This document shows, piece after piece, positions 12,231 through 25,012 of a stretch of DNA of 64,000 bases (its first letter is position 1; the number at the start of each line of letters is the position of its first letter). The stretch is from Metopolophium dirhodum (lineage: Eukaryota > Arthropoda > Insecta > Hemiptera > Aphididae). The notes beneath the pieces are model-generated. The model worked only from the letters and a program-made list of their open reading frames with translations. It was not told the origin of the DNA and made no database searches. Where the stretch lies: positions 16,402,134-16,466,133 of the forward strand of contig NC_083564.1 of assembly GCF_019925205.1 (NCBI RefSeq), written 5' to 3'. The translations under genes and the position numbers were made by a program.

Positions 12231-15200
12231 TTACTTTCCAATGATAGTCATTAAATGTTTACAACATGACAACACCTTTGATGGCTCTGAATTAGATGCC
12301 ATCAATTCAATATAATCTCTAATTTGTTCCGTCAAAGTCGGAGGATATTTTAAACTTAACAATGTTCCAATTGCTACAAAACAACGGAACATTGCTTCAG
12401 GTTCAGTCAGTCTTGGGCACACCACATTTATTGTGTTATTCACAGCTTGTATAGCTATTTCATCATCAGATTGTTTAATCATAACACTGAAATTCAGCAT
12501 CAATGTGGCTACAGCAATCTATTAAGATTTAATTAACATCTATAAATATATAAATTCAATTTAGAAATGAAAATATAAATAACTATATCTCACTTGAAGA
12601 GGTTTTTGAGACAGATTTTCATTAGATAAATTTTGAATAAATTTTAAGAACTCTTCATAGTATTTTACTACGAGTAATTCTCCTTTTTCATGATGCATAA
12701 GATTACATAAACACCTAAATGCCAACATCTGATTAGTAGGCTTTTCAATATCATGGATGTGTGGTAATAATTTATCCATAATTAAGTTGTTTGAGCACAA
12801 TAGATCATTTACATGTTTATTGCGCACAGCCAATCTTGTAATATCCAATACGGGAAATAAAATATCTTAAATAAAACATAAATAATATTTAGTATAACAC
12901 TATAAATTTATAATACAATATAATATAGGCTTATTATTTACCTTTAGGCCAATCAAGTAAACTGATCAGAATTTTTATACTATCCTCATCAGGGCTAATA
13001 TTTACATCACAAAGTTTCACAAGAGAATCAAGTTGACTTTGGTTGAGTTTATTAAATGAGTCGCCTGCTTTTTTATTAAATTCTTCAATTTTACCTAAAA
13101 CATACGACAATTAAATAAAATACAAATATAATATTTAATACTATGATGAACATTATTTTTTAAATATTTATATCTTTACTAACTTAAAATGGTTGAAGTA
13201 TTGGCTTGATCAAATTTCAAATAAGTAGTTTGAGGGAAAAATTTGTTGTAACCTGAAGATATTTGACCCAGCTGTTCAGTAAAATGGTTTTGACTGTTTG
13301 ATCCAGATGAAGAAGTACCATTATTAGATGGCACATACCTAGCTGCCCCTGTATAAGGATCTACATAACCTTGGCTAGCAGGTAATGGTGGAGGAGCAGT
13401 TTTAGCATTTGAAATTATAAAGTTTGCCACAGTTTCTAAATAGGATTGTGGTAAATCGTGTTTGTGTATAAATGCTTGAGCCACCACCCAAGGATCTTCA
13501 TCTCTATTAAAAGGTAATTTGAGAGGAGGTGCTCCGTCTTCTATATCAACGTTCCATACAAAATCATACTCCTACAAATTATAATAAAAGTGAAAAACAT
13601 AAAATAATCATGAACAATATTTATTAGTTTAACTTACCTTTCCTTCATGCATGTTTTTATTTGGGTCAGATGCACTTAAAACATCACCAATTTTATCCCA
13701 TTTACCTACATTTGATAACCATTTATAACAAATAGGTTTTCCATTTTCATTAACCATTATTATCTGACCATCACTTTTTCCAGGTTTATACAGTACTTCT
13801 GGTCCAGGTAAACTACAGAATATAAATAAACAAAATTATATTGTTTGTTTCATAATTTAATAATATAATCAATACCAGACTTACCTATCAACCTTAATGC
13901 CACCAACTTCTTTTTGAGCCACCTGGTTTACATTGTCAACTTGTTCTTGGAACGCTGCTTGGGCTTCATTTGTAGCTTGGCGATTTGAATCCGTACTGAA
14001 TATTCTTATTAAGCCATCACTAACAAATAATAAATATCATTCAATAATTGAAATATTTTTATTACAATGATTAAATGATTCAACACATTATATTAGGAAG
14101 CAGGTTGAATTATACAATTTTAGATGTATAAATATATTTACTCATAAACAGTAGATGTTAAGAAGAATGGTTTTTAGTTGTTGCATTTAAGTGTAACAAA
14201 TGAATTATTACAATTAAAGACCGGAATTATATTCTCTTAAAACACCTAAAATATGATGTTAATGTTCTCTAAAAAACCTTAAGGGGCTGCCCATGGCATC
14301 TGTGTCAGTCGTCAATGATGATTAGTGTGAGTGTGATTGTACCTATGCACACACTGCATGCATACACGTGTCAACAGCATCTCCAAACAAAAATAGAAAG
14401 CGTGATTTTTTTGTTCAAACACGCTTTACAGAAAAAAGATGCGTGCGTGAGAGTTGTCTGATTTGATTTATTATTTTTTCTTTTAAAAAGAGGATAATTT
14501 TCTACACAGCGCATTGGATTTCAATTTTACATTGTTGCTTGAAACAAACATAATAAAAATAACAAAAATTTGTAAAAATTGGTCATATTCAAACATTGTA
14601 TTATATGGTTTAGAAATAGTCCAATGCGCCCTGTAAGAAGTGTTTCTCTTAAAACTGCATAGACTCAGTAACAATATGCAATAACATATAAATTCGGTCT
14701 TTAGTTATAATATTATAATATTGACAACACTTTTAGTATAATTCAATGCGCGCTGACATAATATATAGAGTCAAACTAAAAATGAGATTAAAACATACAT
14801 ACCTAGAGCCAATAACAATATCTGTATTTGGAAGAATAGTTACAGCCCATATACTTTGTGCTGGTTGTAATATGACTTGTTGTTCGGAACTTTGCCAAAC
14901 ATTTAGGTATCTATCTTCTCCGCCAGTCACAACTAATGAATTAGTCATATCGGTACCACACAAAAAACACTTAAACTATACAAAACAAAACACACATTTT
15001 AATGAGTATTACAAAGCAAAATTATATGAATAAAAAAGTTATATGTGACAAAGAGAATATTAGTATTTAATGCATAGAAACAAAAACTAGCGGTTTTTTA
15101 TCGCAACACCATTTACTATATTACTATAATAATCTTGATTGTATAGAATATAGATGCGATCTATATTCTATTCCAACTAAGAGAGATAGTACTTCTACTG

Positions 15201-18164
15201 GTGCACTCAGCATTAGGCCAAGTAAAAGAGAGCAACGAGTTATTCTTATAGATATCACTCGCTGACAAGAAAGAAGTTTTATACTACTCTACATTATAAT
15301 AATTGCTGTGTAAACCACATTAGTGAACGAGCACTGCTGCTGGTTAGACTATGAAACATTGTGGTAATGGTAGCTTTTTTTCGGAATACAGTATAGTTGT
15401 TAAGATATTTTAACCTCAAAGAAGAGAATATATATAGTTTCTAATTATTGTTTACCTATAAATATAGCTAGGATGACCATAAAACGTTTCTAAACATTCA
15501 CCAGTTCCTGCACTCCAGCGTTTTACTGTAGCATCATTTGAACAAGACAGAAATTCATTGCCCAACAATGCTGCTAAATCTCTTACACAGTCAGTATGAC
15601 CTAAAATAAAATAATATATTTGTATGTGACAATAAATTAACAAAGTCTGAATATATAACGAAAAAAAAATAATAATATTTATTACCAGTTAATTTTTTTA
15701 TAGCAACAGATGAATTTTCTGGATCACCGTGTAAAATATTGTGAATAAGTAAAGTTTTATCTGCAGAACAAGTTATGACCTGATTAGTAGACAGTTGTAT
15801 TGATGACCATACAGCTGCTGTATGTCCTTTAAAAATTGTTAGCAAGACTGGCTGATAAGTATGATCAGGCATGATGGTTATTTTCCATAATCGTGCTGTC
15901 ATATCCCATGAAGAAGTTAAAAATGTATTTGGTAATACACCAGGAATGATTTTACATACTAAAAATAGAAAAATGATTAGGTAATAAATAAGTATGTTAA
16001 TATCATTTATGCCACATAATTTAAATTAAATAACTTTTGTTGATCTTAAAATTTAAATAATTGTGTTTTTCATCCCATTTTTAGATGGATTGTCATTGGT
16101 TGATTAGAACTTTAAAACTAAATTTTATTATTTTAAATCTTTTCTCTAGATTCATTTTGTTTTGATATTATGAAAAGATATGTTGACTTTTCCAGGCCTT
16201 AAATACATTGTTAGGTTGTTGGAACCGATTAAACTTTTAAAATAAATTTTTCTAATTTTTATTCAACTTCTAAAAATCATGAACATGACAAAGCTTGAAA
16301 AGTGATTGTTACAAAGTTGTACTATCTATTACAATTAGTATTATGTTAATGTCATAAAAATACATATATATATATATAAAATACATTCTTCTACTCCTAC
16401 TCTAAATAAAAAAAAAATAGATGATTCAATTTTTAATTTATATAAATTGCCCATGGTTAAATTTTTCTTACCAGTATTTGTATGACTAGTTTCAGTAAAA
16501 ACTGGTTCTGGTGATTCAGGAAGAAATCCACACATAAGTTTGTCGTTACCGCCAGTTAAAATAAGACCATTTGGTAAGATATCAGATTTTTTTAGTATTG
16601 TGACTGATACTACATAATTAGTATGACCTTTAAATGTTTGAACTTCTGTGAATCCAGCATTTTCACTGAAAGTACAAAACATAGTACAAATAAGAATGGA
16701 ATTTATCTAGTTAAAGTTGATTATTTTTGTATAAATTAAAAAATACCTCCTATAATCTTATATGTAGATTTGCATGGTCTGTATAATATTTGGTTAAAAA
16801 AATTGTTATTCCCGTAAAACAATGTTATACCAATTTAAAAAAAAAACTTAATTTAGGTAAATATTATATTGTTATTAAAATGTTATGCCCCACTTGGAAT
16901 TGACTAGAGTAGGTACCTAGTTCATATTTGGATATAAAATAAATGGATGAAAGTAGAATACTTAGAAACAAATTGATCGACTTAGTTCTACATATGGTTC
17001 AGAACAATAAATTGCTGACTGTAAACCTTAAGTGCATTTTGTTTGGTTTTGACTTTTAAACAGCTATCAAACTCTAATTTGATAACGACCGTTGAACCAT
17101 TAGAAGTATTTAAAATTTATTTATTTTATGAAAATTAAGTTTTACGATACAAAATCAATAATTTTAAGAAATATTCTATATCACATTCTATCCACAACAT
17201 GTTATACATTATTATTGTTTTGAAACCTGAATAGGGACTATTTTTACTATTATCATTGATAGAATACTATTGTTAGGTCTATTGTTTGTACCTAAAAGAA
17301 TAATAAAAAATAGACATGTCATCAGTTATATTATTTTAATAATGGGTACAAAAGGTAAAATATTAAATTATAACTAGCTATATGTATTTATTTATTTTTC
17401 TAGGTACCTAAACCCTATTGTCAATCGTCAACAATAATTAAAAATAATTTTTACTTATTTAATACACTTATTTATACACTTAAAATATTCACGTATTTCA
17501 AGTATTGAATTATGTGGATGAAACTAGATTCATCCATTTTACAAGGTCGATGAGAACTTAGAAAATTGAGATTTTGATAAATGGATGGGACAGTAAGAAG
17601 TAATTAGCTAGTGCTTGATTTGTGAAAATATTAGAAGGGGAATGCAAATGTATAAAAAATGTAAGTATCTGAGTATCAAAATGTTTGATTGATTACCTAA
17701 GATATAACTAGAAAGGGTACGCTTAAATATTTTTTAAAAAGAAGAGGATCTCTGTCCTACCTAAATTTAAGGCTCAAGCACTGCATATCATGCAATAAAT
17801 AAGACATAATTAAAGTACAACTACTGTTTGGTTAAGAACTAAACATATTTAGCCCGACCTAGGCATATTGTTATTGGACGCGTTAACTACCCGAGAAAAT
17901 AAAAATAGGTACAGAGTGTAAAAGAACCGTTTTACAAGTCAAATCGAGATTTCCGTGGGTACTGAATTCGAGCAAGTAAAAAATTAACAACGAGGTAAAA
18001 ACCTAAAAATCACAATAGCATTAATTGGAATGTTACCTGTTTGGTTTCCAGAGTTTAGCGGTCTTGTCTCTGGACGCGGATACGATATAACCGTCGGCCC
18101 CGGCGGCCAGTCCGCGGACGTCCATTACGTGTCCATAGAGGACAGAGCTTAGTTTATACGCCAT
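12231..18164 (-). CDS. PLAA: Phospholipase A2-activating protein (PLAA/Doa1/Ufd3)
   Basis: Ubiquitin-binding cofactor of the p97/Cdc48 ATPase, acting in ubiquitin homeostasis and endosomal sorting. Eleven exons, in coding order: 18037-18164, 16472-16665, 15686-15958, 15456-15600, 14803-14975, 13885-14019, 13638-13812, 13184-13571, 12942-13094, 12594-12865, 12231-12518. The product is about 774 residues (human about 795). Residues 1-310 are WD40 repeats, with blades such as GHVMDVRGLAAGADGYIVSA and GHTAAVWSS. A PFU domain follows at about 360-465 (ITYKW-like core, then DEDPWVVAQAFIHKHDLP) and a PUL domain at about 505-774. MAYKLSS is chosen as start because it matches the family N-terminus; an in-frame upstream ATG gives an unlike extension. 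All exon phases agree except exon 4 to exon 5, where one extra base is needed in an A6 run at 14962-14967. It is probably an assembly error in a functional gene. Confidence 0.96.
14490..14648. mobile_element. MITE in a PLAA intron
   Basis: The arm at 14490-14518, ending CAGCGCATTGGA, pairs with 14619-14648, beginning TCCAATGCGCCCTG. Together they make an imperfect inverted repeat of about 29 bp around 100 bp of AT-rich DNA. A further CAATGCGCGC lies at 14743. Confidence 0.5.
15144..15170. repeat. Short perfect hairpin in a PLAA intron
   Basis: TAGAATATAGAT and ATCTATATTCTA (12-bp arms) flank a GCG loop in the intron between PLAA exons 4 and 5. No function is implied. Confidence 0.6.
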
Positions 18165-18357
18165 AAAGCTGGCGAGAGTACGTGAGAGAAACGAGATAAA
18201 ATCACCGCCGGGGTTTCGTGAAAAGCCGTCGACGATAATATTAAGTAATAACAATCGTAAAAGTTAGAATTGTTCGATGAGCGATTGCCGATGAGCCCGG
18301 TCCCTACACTGCAGTTAGTGCCAATTACCTACAATTCATAATACATAAATTAAAATT

Positions 18358-18359
<2 letters not shown>

Positions 18360-18388
<29 letters not shown>

Positions 18389-18389
18389 G
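18360..18389. repeat. (AAT)n microsatellite
   Basis: About nine to ten consecutive AAT units upstream of the PLAA start. A likely length-polymorphic site. Confidence 0.9.
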
Positions 18390-19566
18390 TAATAAATGTA
18401 AATTCATTTACCGATACGAAGTGAAAAACGTTTGTTATCAAACACCGTTCAGGAGTTCTCAAAACGCTATGAATAACAGAATACAATTAATAAAAAATTG
18501 CCTCCACAGCCGCATCCTACTGCAGTACTGCACACAGTAAGTGGTTGAGGTTTTAATGTTTTAAATGCGGTAGTGCAGCCAATGATCGATGATTTGAATG
18601 AGCACTTGCCAATATTAATAATTGTGATCTGTTGTACTATACCTAAGTAGGTATATTATATTTAATCGTGGTATAGAATACGGTGGGCGGTATTTATACT
18701 TTAGTTATAATATCAGACGACAGAGTCATTAGTCAACACTCAACAGACAATGAAAAACTTAAAAATAGTAAATTCGAGAGGTGGGACATTTTCCTAAAAT
18801 TAGATTCAAAATAAACCATAATTATACGATCCAATTATTTTTGTCTTCCAACTTCCTTCTCGTATTTCTAATTTCTATTGGACAGCGAACACATCTGAAA
18901 TCTGATGGTCAACAATTTGTAGTCGAGAATAACATAATAAATTATTCAATAATTCAACGTATTTTATAATATATTATAACCTACAGATTGAAAATTAAGT
19001 TTTGCGAATTTATAAACTTTCAATCATTTATGATATATGTTAATAATTAATAAGTTTATATAATTATATTCGAGATTCCAAAGTAAATTTAATATACCTA
19101 TACATCCACAGTTCCTTCTTATTTATATTAATATATTCATGAGGTAAGATAGGTATTAGAATTGATTTTATAATAATTAATCAATGTTATTAGGTTTAGC
19201 CCTTTAGGTATAGTACTATAGTCGTATGGATGTGTATTCAGTTAATATTACTGTTCAGTGGTCTACACTCTACACCCTTTAAACAATCAATAATATTTTA
19301 TTTTATGAATTCAAATTATTATTATTATATAAATAACAATTAATAATACTAAAATTAGGTAGGCAATTTAAAATTATTAAATGAGATCTAATGACAAAAT
19401 AAATTTAATTTTAAAAATAATTTTTTTTCTTTAATTTTAATGAGTATTGAATAATAATTATTTCCAATCTCTGAAATAACTCTAAGAATTATAGTCAATT
19501 AATACTAATACCTTATGGGGTACTTACTGTTTGATAATTGTTTTCTATGTTTTCTAACCATATAGA

Positions 19567-19683
19567 CAAGGCCGTAACTAAAAAAATTTAATATGGATAC
19601 TGGACACTTATCATTTTTATGTTCAAAATATAAAAACTTTTGTTCTACTTTTAAAAATTTCAGGGAGAAGTTACGGTCTTGCA
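19567..19683. mobile_element. MITE of about 117 bp
   Basis: AAGGCCGTAACT near the left end and AGTTACGGTCTTGC at the right are inverted termini. Both sit next to TATAGAC-like flanks. The interior is AT-rich and non-coding. Confidence 0.5.
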
Positions 19684-20578
19684 TATAGACTATAACAATA
19701 TATTTTAATAATATACACTGTATTGGTAAATAATATAAATACATTTATTGGAAGTGTATGTCATATAATATACACAATAAATCTAAAGTTTTGAATACTT
19801 CCTTGAGTCAATGTAATGTGTTAAAGCCACAGTGACATAAGTACACTTTTGGGGTAACAAAGATTTTCAGACAAAATATTCCTACAATCCATAGCACTCT
19901 ATGGACCAAGCAGGAACTTAAATAAATCAGTAATAATTATATTATCTTATAATACATATTTTTGGTAGTTAAATAAATAATAATACAGTAATACATCCTT
20001 ATGAATTTTAAAAACAAAAAACTTTAATTACAATTAAGTATTCAAACTATATACAATGGTCAATTAAAGACTGAGGTAGATAATGCTACCCCTCGCTAAT
20101 CTACGGGAACACTTTTCAGACAATCATTAAACTTGAATGTTTATTGTTGAAGTAGGAACCAGAGAAAAATACCATTTTTAAAACTAAATATGCTGTTGGA
20201 TATTTAAAATTATATTTTTGGCATAATGCTCAAAGATTAGTGAATACAAATTATTTGAGTTATTTCTTTAGGTAAATAAATAAAGGAAAACTATTGGATA
20301 TCTCTTGTACATTACTCAATAATAAACATTTCAAACAAAAGGTGTGTGAAAAATATGCTCAATTGGTGATCATTTATTTGTACACAATAGTTAGTTAGTA
20401 TATTAACTATAATGCAATTAAAAGTGATTTAACATTGACCATAAAGTTTGTTTTTTTCACAACTATAAGCACAATCAAATGGGGTGAATTATTACAAATT
20501 CAAAACAAAATGATTTAAACAGCAAAGTCAAAAAATGTATAACATTAAAACATTTAAATATATTAATTACAGTCAACA

Positions 20579-23500
20579 CTACCGAAAATACCGCGAGAAT
20601 TCTCGTAATGAACGACACAGCTCTCCATCATTTTCATAACTAAGACAAGGCATAAATAAATTATTTTTAAAATGAAATATGTAAACCTATAAATAGTTGC
20701 ATTGCTTTATATAGTATTACATATATTTTCTATTACTTACCTATGAAAAGAGTTTAAAAATTGCAAACACTGTTCGTTTGTTGCTGTAACTAAACCGGCA
20801 GAGTTTTGCTTTGGTAATTTTTCAACAGCTCCATTTAACCATCTTAAGGTTTGCTGTAAATGTCATAACAAATAGAAATAAAAATCAACTATTTATACAA
20901 TACACAAAATAATAATTCTTACAACTTTATCATATGCCATCAGTTCAATTAGCACGTCTATCACATCAGGCAACATGTATGTTTGAAGTGAGAAAACGCT
21001 CGCTTGAATTAAATTGTCTACTAATTGTTCACCAATTGAATTTACAATGGAGGTAACATATTGTCTACATTCTTCATTATTTATACTGTCCTGTGTACAT
21101 CATATCATTATTTGTAAAATATTAAAAACATGCTTCTTTTTAAAATAAAAATAAAAACTAATCATTTACTTTTCTTGATTTTCCACATAATAATAAATCT
21201 AATAGAAATTTCATAACAGATGCATTAGCTTCTTTATGGTCCAACGAAACAGCGGTTATACTGCACCTAATGATCACTTCAAGTACTGGAGACTGAAGGA
21301 AAGGCATTGGAAGTTTTTGAATAAATCTAAAATGTTAATAATAATTAAAAAAAGTGAGTAAATGGGTGTCACTCTGCTGTACAGTAATTTACAAGTGGGT
21401 CACTGTAATGGATAGTGTTAAATTTGAATTCAATGATTATATCATTGTATACAAAATACAATTGTGAGCAGAGTCTATCAGAATCTAAAAGTAAATATTT
21501 TCTTAAACATTAAGGTACTGATTTGTTTTCTACCTGCATGCCAATCGAAAGAAATCGTCAACGGTATCTGGATAGTTTCTGAGTCCATCTTTTTCACTAA
21601 ATAATCGGAATGCTGGTTCAATAAACGCATCTATCATTTCTAATAAGAGTGAGTGACATTGTGTCATAACGAGTGGGTTATCGTATTTGGAACCATACTC
21701 ATCAACCAAAATTGAACCAATATAAAGATAACAACTGTGATGATGCTCTTTATATAAATACGCCATCTATATAAAATAATTGTATGTAACATGAACACAT
21801 AAGACATCTTAATAAAATGCATTTACTTGTTGAGCAACTGGTGCTAAAAGTGCAGTTGTTGACCGACTAACCAATCTAATCATAAATCGAAGACACCGAC
21901 AAAAATGTTCAGTGATACGTGAATCTGTTTTATATCTAGTGCAAATTTTGGACATAGATGGCCACATCTATTCAAAATATCATTATATACCATTAAATAA
22001 CTTAATAACAGATAAAAAGAAAATTCAAAACTAATATTGATACGTACTTCAACAATAGCAACTACACAAGGGTCTTTTTCATTATTTGTTTTTGTTGCTA
22101 AATGTCTTAAAATTGCTGATAATCGATCCAACCAATATATTGGGTCTGTCGAAGTATTAGTTTCAGGAACAGTTTTCTCTGATGTAGACTGAACAGGGAG
22201 ATAACAAATTAAACGACTATTTAATACATTATATTATACATTTATATTAAATTAACAGAATAAATTACCTCAACTAGAGCTAGTAATGGACTTAACTGTC
22301 TCCCACAAATTTCTTTGATTGCTTTATACACATGTTCTTCGGGTACTTCAGCAACAATAACGGCAACACCTTTAATATAGATAAGAAAATTTAAAAATGT
22401 AATCAATAGAAACTATTGAGTAACAGATAATCTATTGCACACCTTTTAATAACCCAATCGCAACATCATTTGGCAAATTTAGCATATCGACAACTTTTAG
22501 GATTTCAATAAGTCCGCTGAGATGTTTGACCATGTGATGTCGGCAAGTAGTGCAAATACTATGTAAAGATTTTGCTGTGACTGCAGCAAGATTTGGTTGG
22601 CGCAAACAATACTGTAGATAATTCAATATTGGTTCTAAAACACAAACATTAAAATAGTTTGAAGTTTAATTGTTATTTATTAGTTAGTACATTTCAGTAT
22701 TATATGTCTAATAATTAATTTTTCATTAATTGTTTATAGAACATTTTTAAATCATGTAATTATTAACTATTAGATACCCAATGTTTCTGAATGTTGTTCA
22801 TGTGATATCCATTCGCATAACTCTCCTAACAGCATCACAGAAGTGTATCTCATGTTTATGTGAACAGTTTCTGGCATATTCAGTATAGCTTCAACCACTT
22901 TCGGAACCACTTCATTCTCATGTCTGTATGAATTATAAACAATATGAATTACATTTTTAAAATGAGCAATTAATAGTAACTTACGGCAATATATTCCTAG
23001 CAATGGCTTGCATAATAAACAGTGCTGCTTCCATTTGATCCCAAGTGACATTGGACACAGAAGCTGTTTGCAAGAGCATATACATTTGTTGAAAAACAGC
23101 TGATGAACTGACTATAAACACTACATCTTTAATCAAATCTGAACATTTCATTCTGAAATCTGCGAAGTCTTCTGTGCCTTCATCCAATAGTCCTTCCTGG
23201 CATGTAAAAATTTATGTTGAAGTTACTAACGACAAACTTAAATTAAAATCAATAAGACTCACATGATCTGTGTCAATCATACAGTGTTTATATAAAGCAC
23301 CAATTAATTGCTCAAAATAAGGTTTAAACATTTCAGTTAAAACAACATTATTTATTTTATATAATTCTTCAGATAATCTAAACCATAGGTTAAATGTTAT
23401 TAATAAAACCTGAAAAAAAATAATAATATGTTCACATGAGTTAAACATCATAAAATCAAAAAGAAATATAAAAATGATAATTTATTAAGTTCTAAAACTA

Positions 23501-25012
23501 AAAAAAAAAAATGTTATTTAAGGTCACTCATAACAAAATATTGTCATTTGACTGAAGCCACAAATTATAATAAATTTTACCATGAACAAAATAGACTAAA
23601 TAGCCAATTATAAATAAAAATAATTACAAGTGGAGAGTATTTTGTTAATAACACATAATTCAGTAAACAATTACATTTTCAAACATTATCTATTCACCTC
23701 ATAATCATGATGGTTTGCACATAAAATAACCGAATCCAAGGCTTTGATAGAGAAATGTGGTAGACCATTAGATCCTAGGCTTTTGTTAATCATAGTCATT
23801 ACTAGAGATTCTGCTAACTCTGTGAATATTCTACAGTAATTAACCGTTCTGTAATCAAATTTATATGACATAAAATATAAATTTCCATTGGTTATATTTA
23901 TCAACATACCGATCCAAGTCTTCATTAGTAACGGACATCATGTAAGCCTGCTCTAATCTACTAACTGAATTTAAAATTTCAATTTGTATTTCATCTTGAT
24001 TGTTATTATCTTCTAGATTCTGGAGGAAGGCAATTACTGCATCAGCAGCCGCTTCTTGAACCATATTAGACCCCTGTAATAACAAAAAAACATATTTAAA
24101 TACATTTCTTAACTTAAATATTAGATAAATCTTTACATCAAAACTACACAACACATTAAATGCATTTGATAGCACATTGCTGTGCCAGACTTGTGATAAT
24201 GATACACTTCTGATATTCAACCATGACGCAAAACACTTGTATGATCGGATTTGTATGCGTTCATCATTTGCTTCAGATGTCAAGCACAGCTCTAGTAATT
24301 GATTAACAGCTGGTAAGTTATCACTAAATTCAGTATAAATTTCAGAACGACGATTAGCACCCAAACGTAACGTTCGAGAATTGACTTCTTCTGGCAACAC
24401 AGTCAACAACTCTAGAATGAAACATGTTTTTAACGAATTGTATCGTGATGCAATGTCTACAGCAGCGTTCTTCCACGAACCCATTTGGAGAGCTAAGTGT
24501 GCCAATGCAACGCATAACTAAAACATAAACATTATTCAATTTAGTACACGAACAATGTTTATAAACAAATGATAATACATTATTATATATTTAAAGCTTA
24601 GGAGGTACCTGCGTAGCAATTACTCCGTCAGTAGTATCGTCTAATTTTGACAAATGATTTAGTAGGGCATCTCGCAACGATGCATGCGAATCTTGGGGTA
24701 ATTCGTGAAAGGAGTTTTGTAATTTTGAGCGCATTGTCTGTGCCGCTAAATAACACGAGTTCAGGTCCACCTTCCTAGCTAACAATTCGTCAGCAATCTT
24801 CCAAGCGTATACCTGGTGTGGTGAACAAAAAAAACGATAAATTATAATTTTGGTTTTTAGTTTTACTAGTGTCCGGTCGACAGGTCGCGTACCGATTTCT
24901 GCATTTCGTTCAGCCAGTTTGAGGCTTGCTGCTTTTCAGCGGGGTTAGTGTTTTGGTTGTAGAGCGCGTAAATAGCTTCGTATACGGTTTCTATTGAAGG
25001 CGAGTCTTCCAT
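20579..25012 (-). CDS. TNPO3: Transportin-3 (importin-beta family)
   Basis: Nuclear import receptor for phosphorylated SR splicing factors and other RS-domain cargo. Seventeen exons, in coding order: 24893-25012, 24609-24812, 24137-24517, 23910-24073, 23698-23848, 23263-23409, 22985-23196, 22778-22923, 22443-22634, 22269-22369, 22048-22188, 21827-21967, 21534-21766, 21170-21326, 20923-21090, 20741-20853, 20579-20639. Every junction is GT-AG with matching phase, giving 943 residues (human 923). The N-terminal importin/exportin-type region holds LPQDSHASLRDALLNHL (about 78-94); LPEEVNSRTLRLGANRR follows at about 149-165. HEAT-repeat text resembles human TNPO3 throughout, for example SILVDEYG and PDTVDDFFRLA. 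The C-terminus LREFSRYFR matches the family ending LRDFTRLFR. No damage is visible. Confidence 0.97.
21337..21500 (+). mobile_element. Short solo copy of the main interspersed repeat in TNPO3
   Basis: Starting near GTCACTCTGCTGTACAG and ending CAGAATCTAAAAG, this is the first 130 bases of the repeat seen at 36.8 and 58.5 kb joined directly to its last bases. It lies in the intron between exons 13 and 14 and is a natural internal-deletion form. Confidence 0.65.

Larger units (their letters stand above)
18165..20578. other. Intergenic DNA between TNPO3 and PLAA
   Basis: Both neighbours are on the minus strand, so the PLAA promoter and 5' UTR lie in the first part and the TNPO3 3' UTR in the last. 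An (AAT)n microsatellite is at 18360-18389. A candidate minus-strand AATAAA for TNPO3 is at 20373-20378, about 200 bases past the stop. Open frames here (for example 18781-18969 and 19505-19744) look random. Confidence 0.5.
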
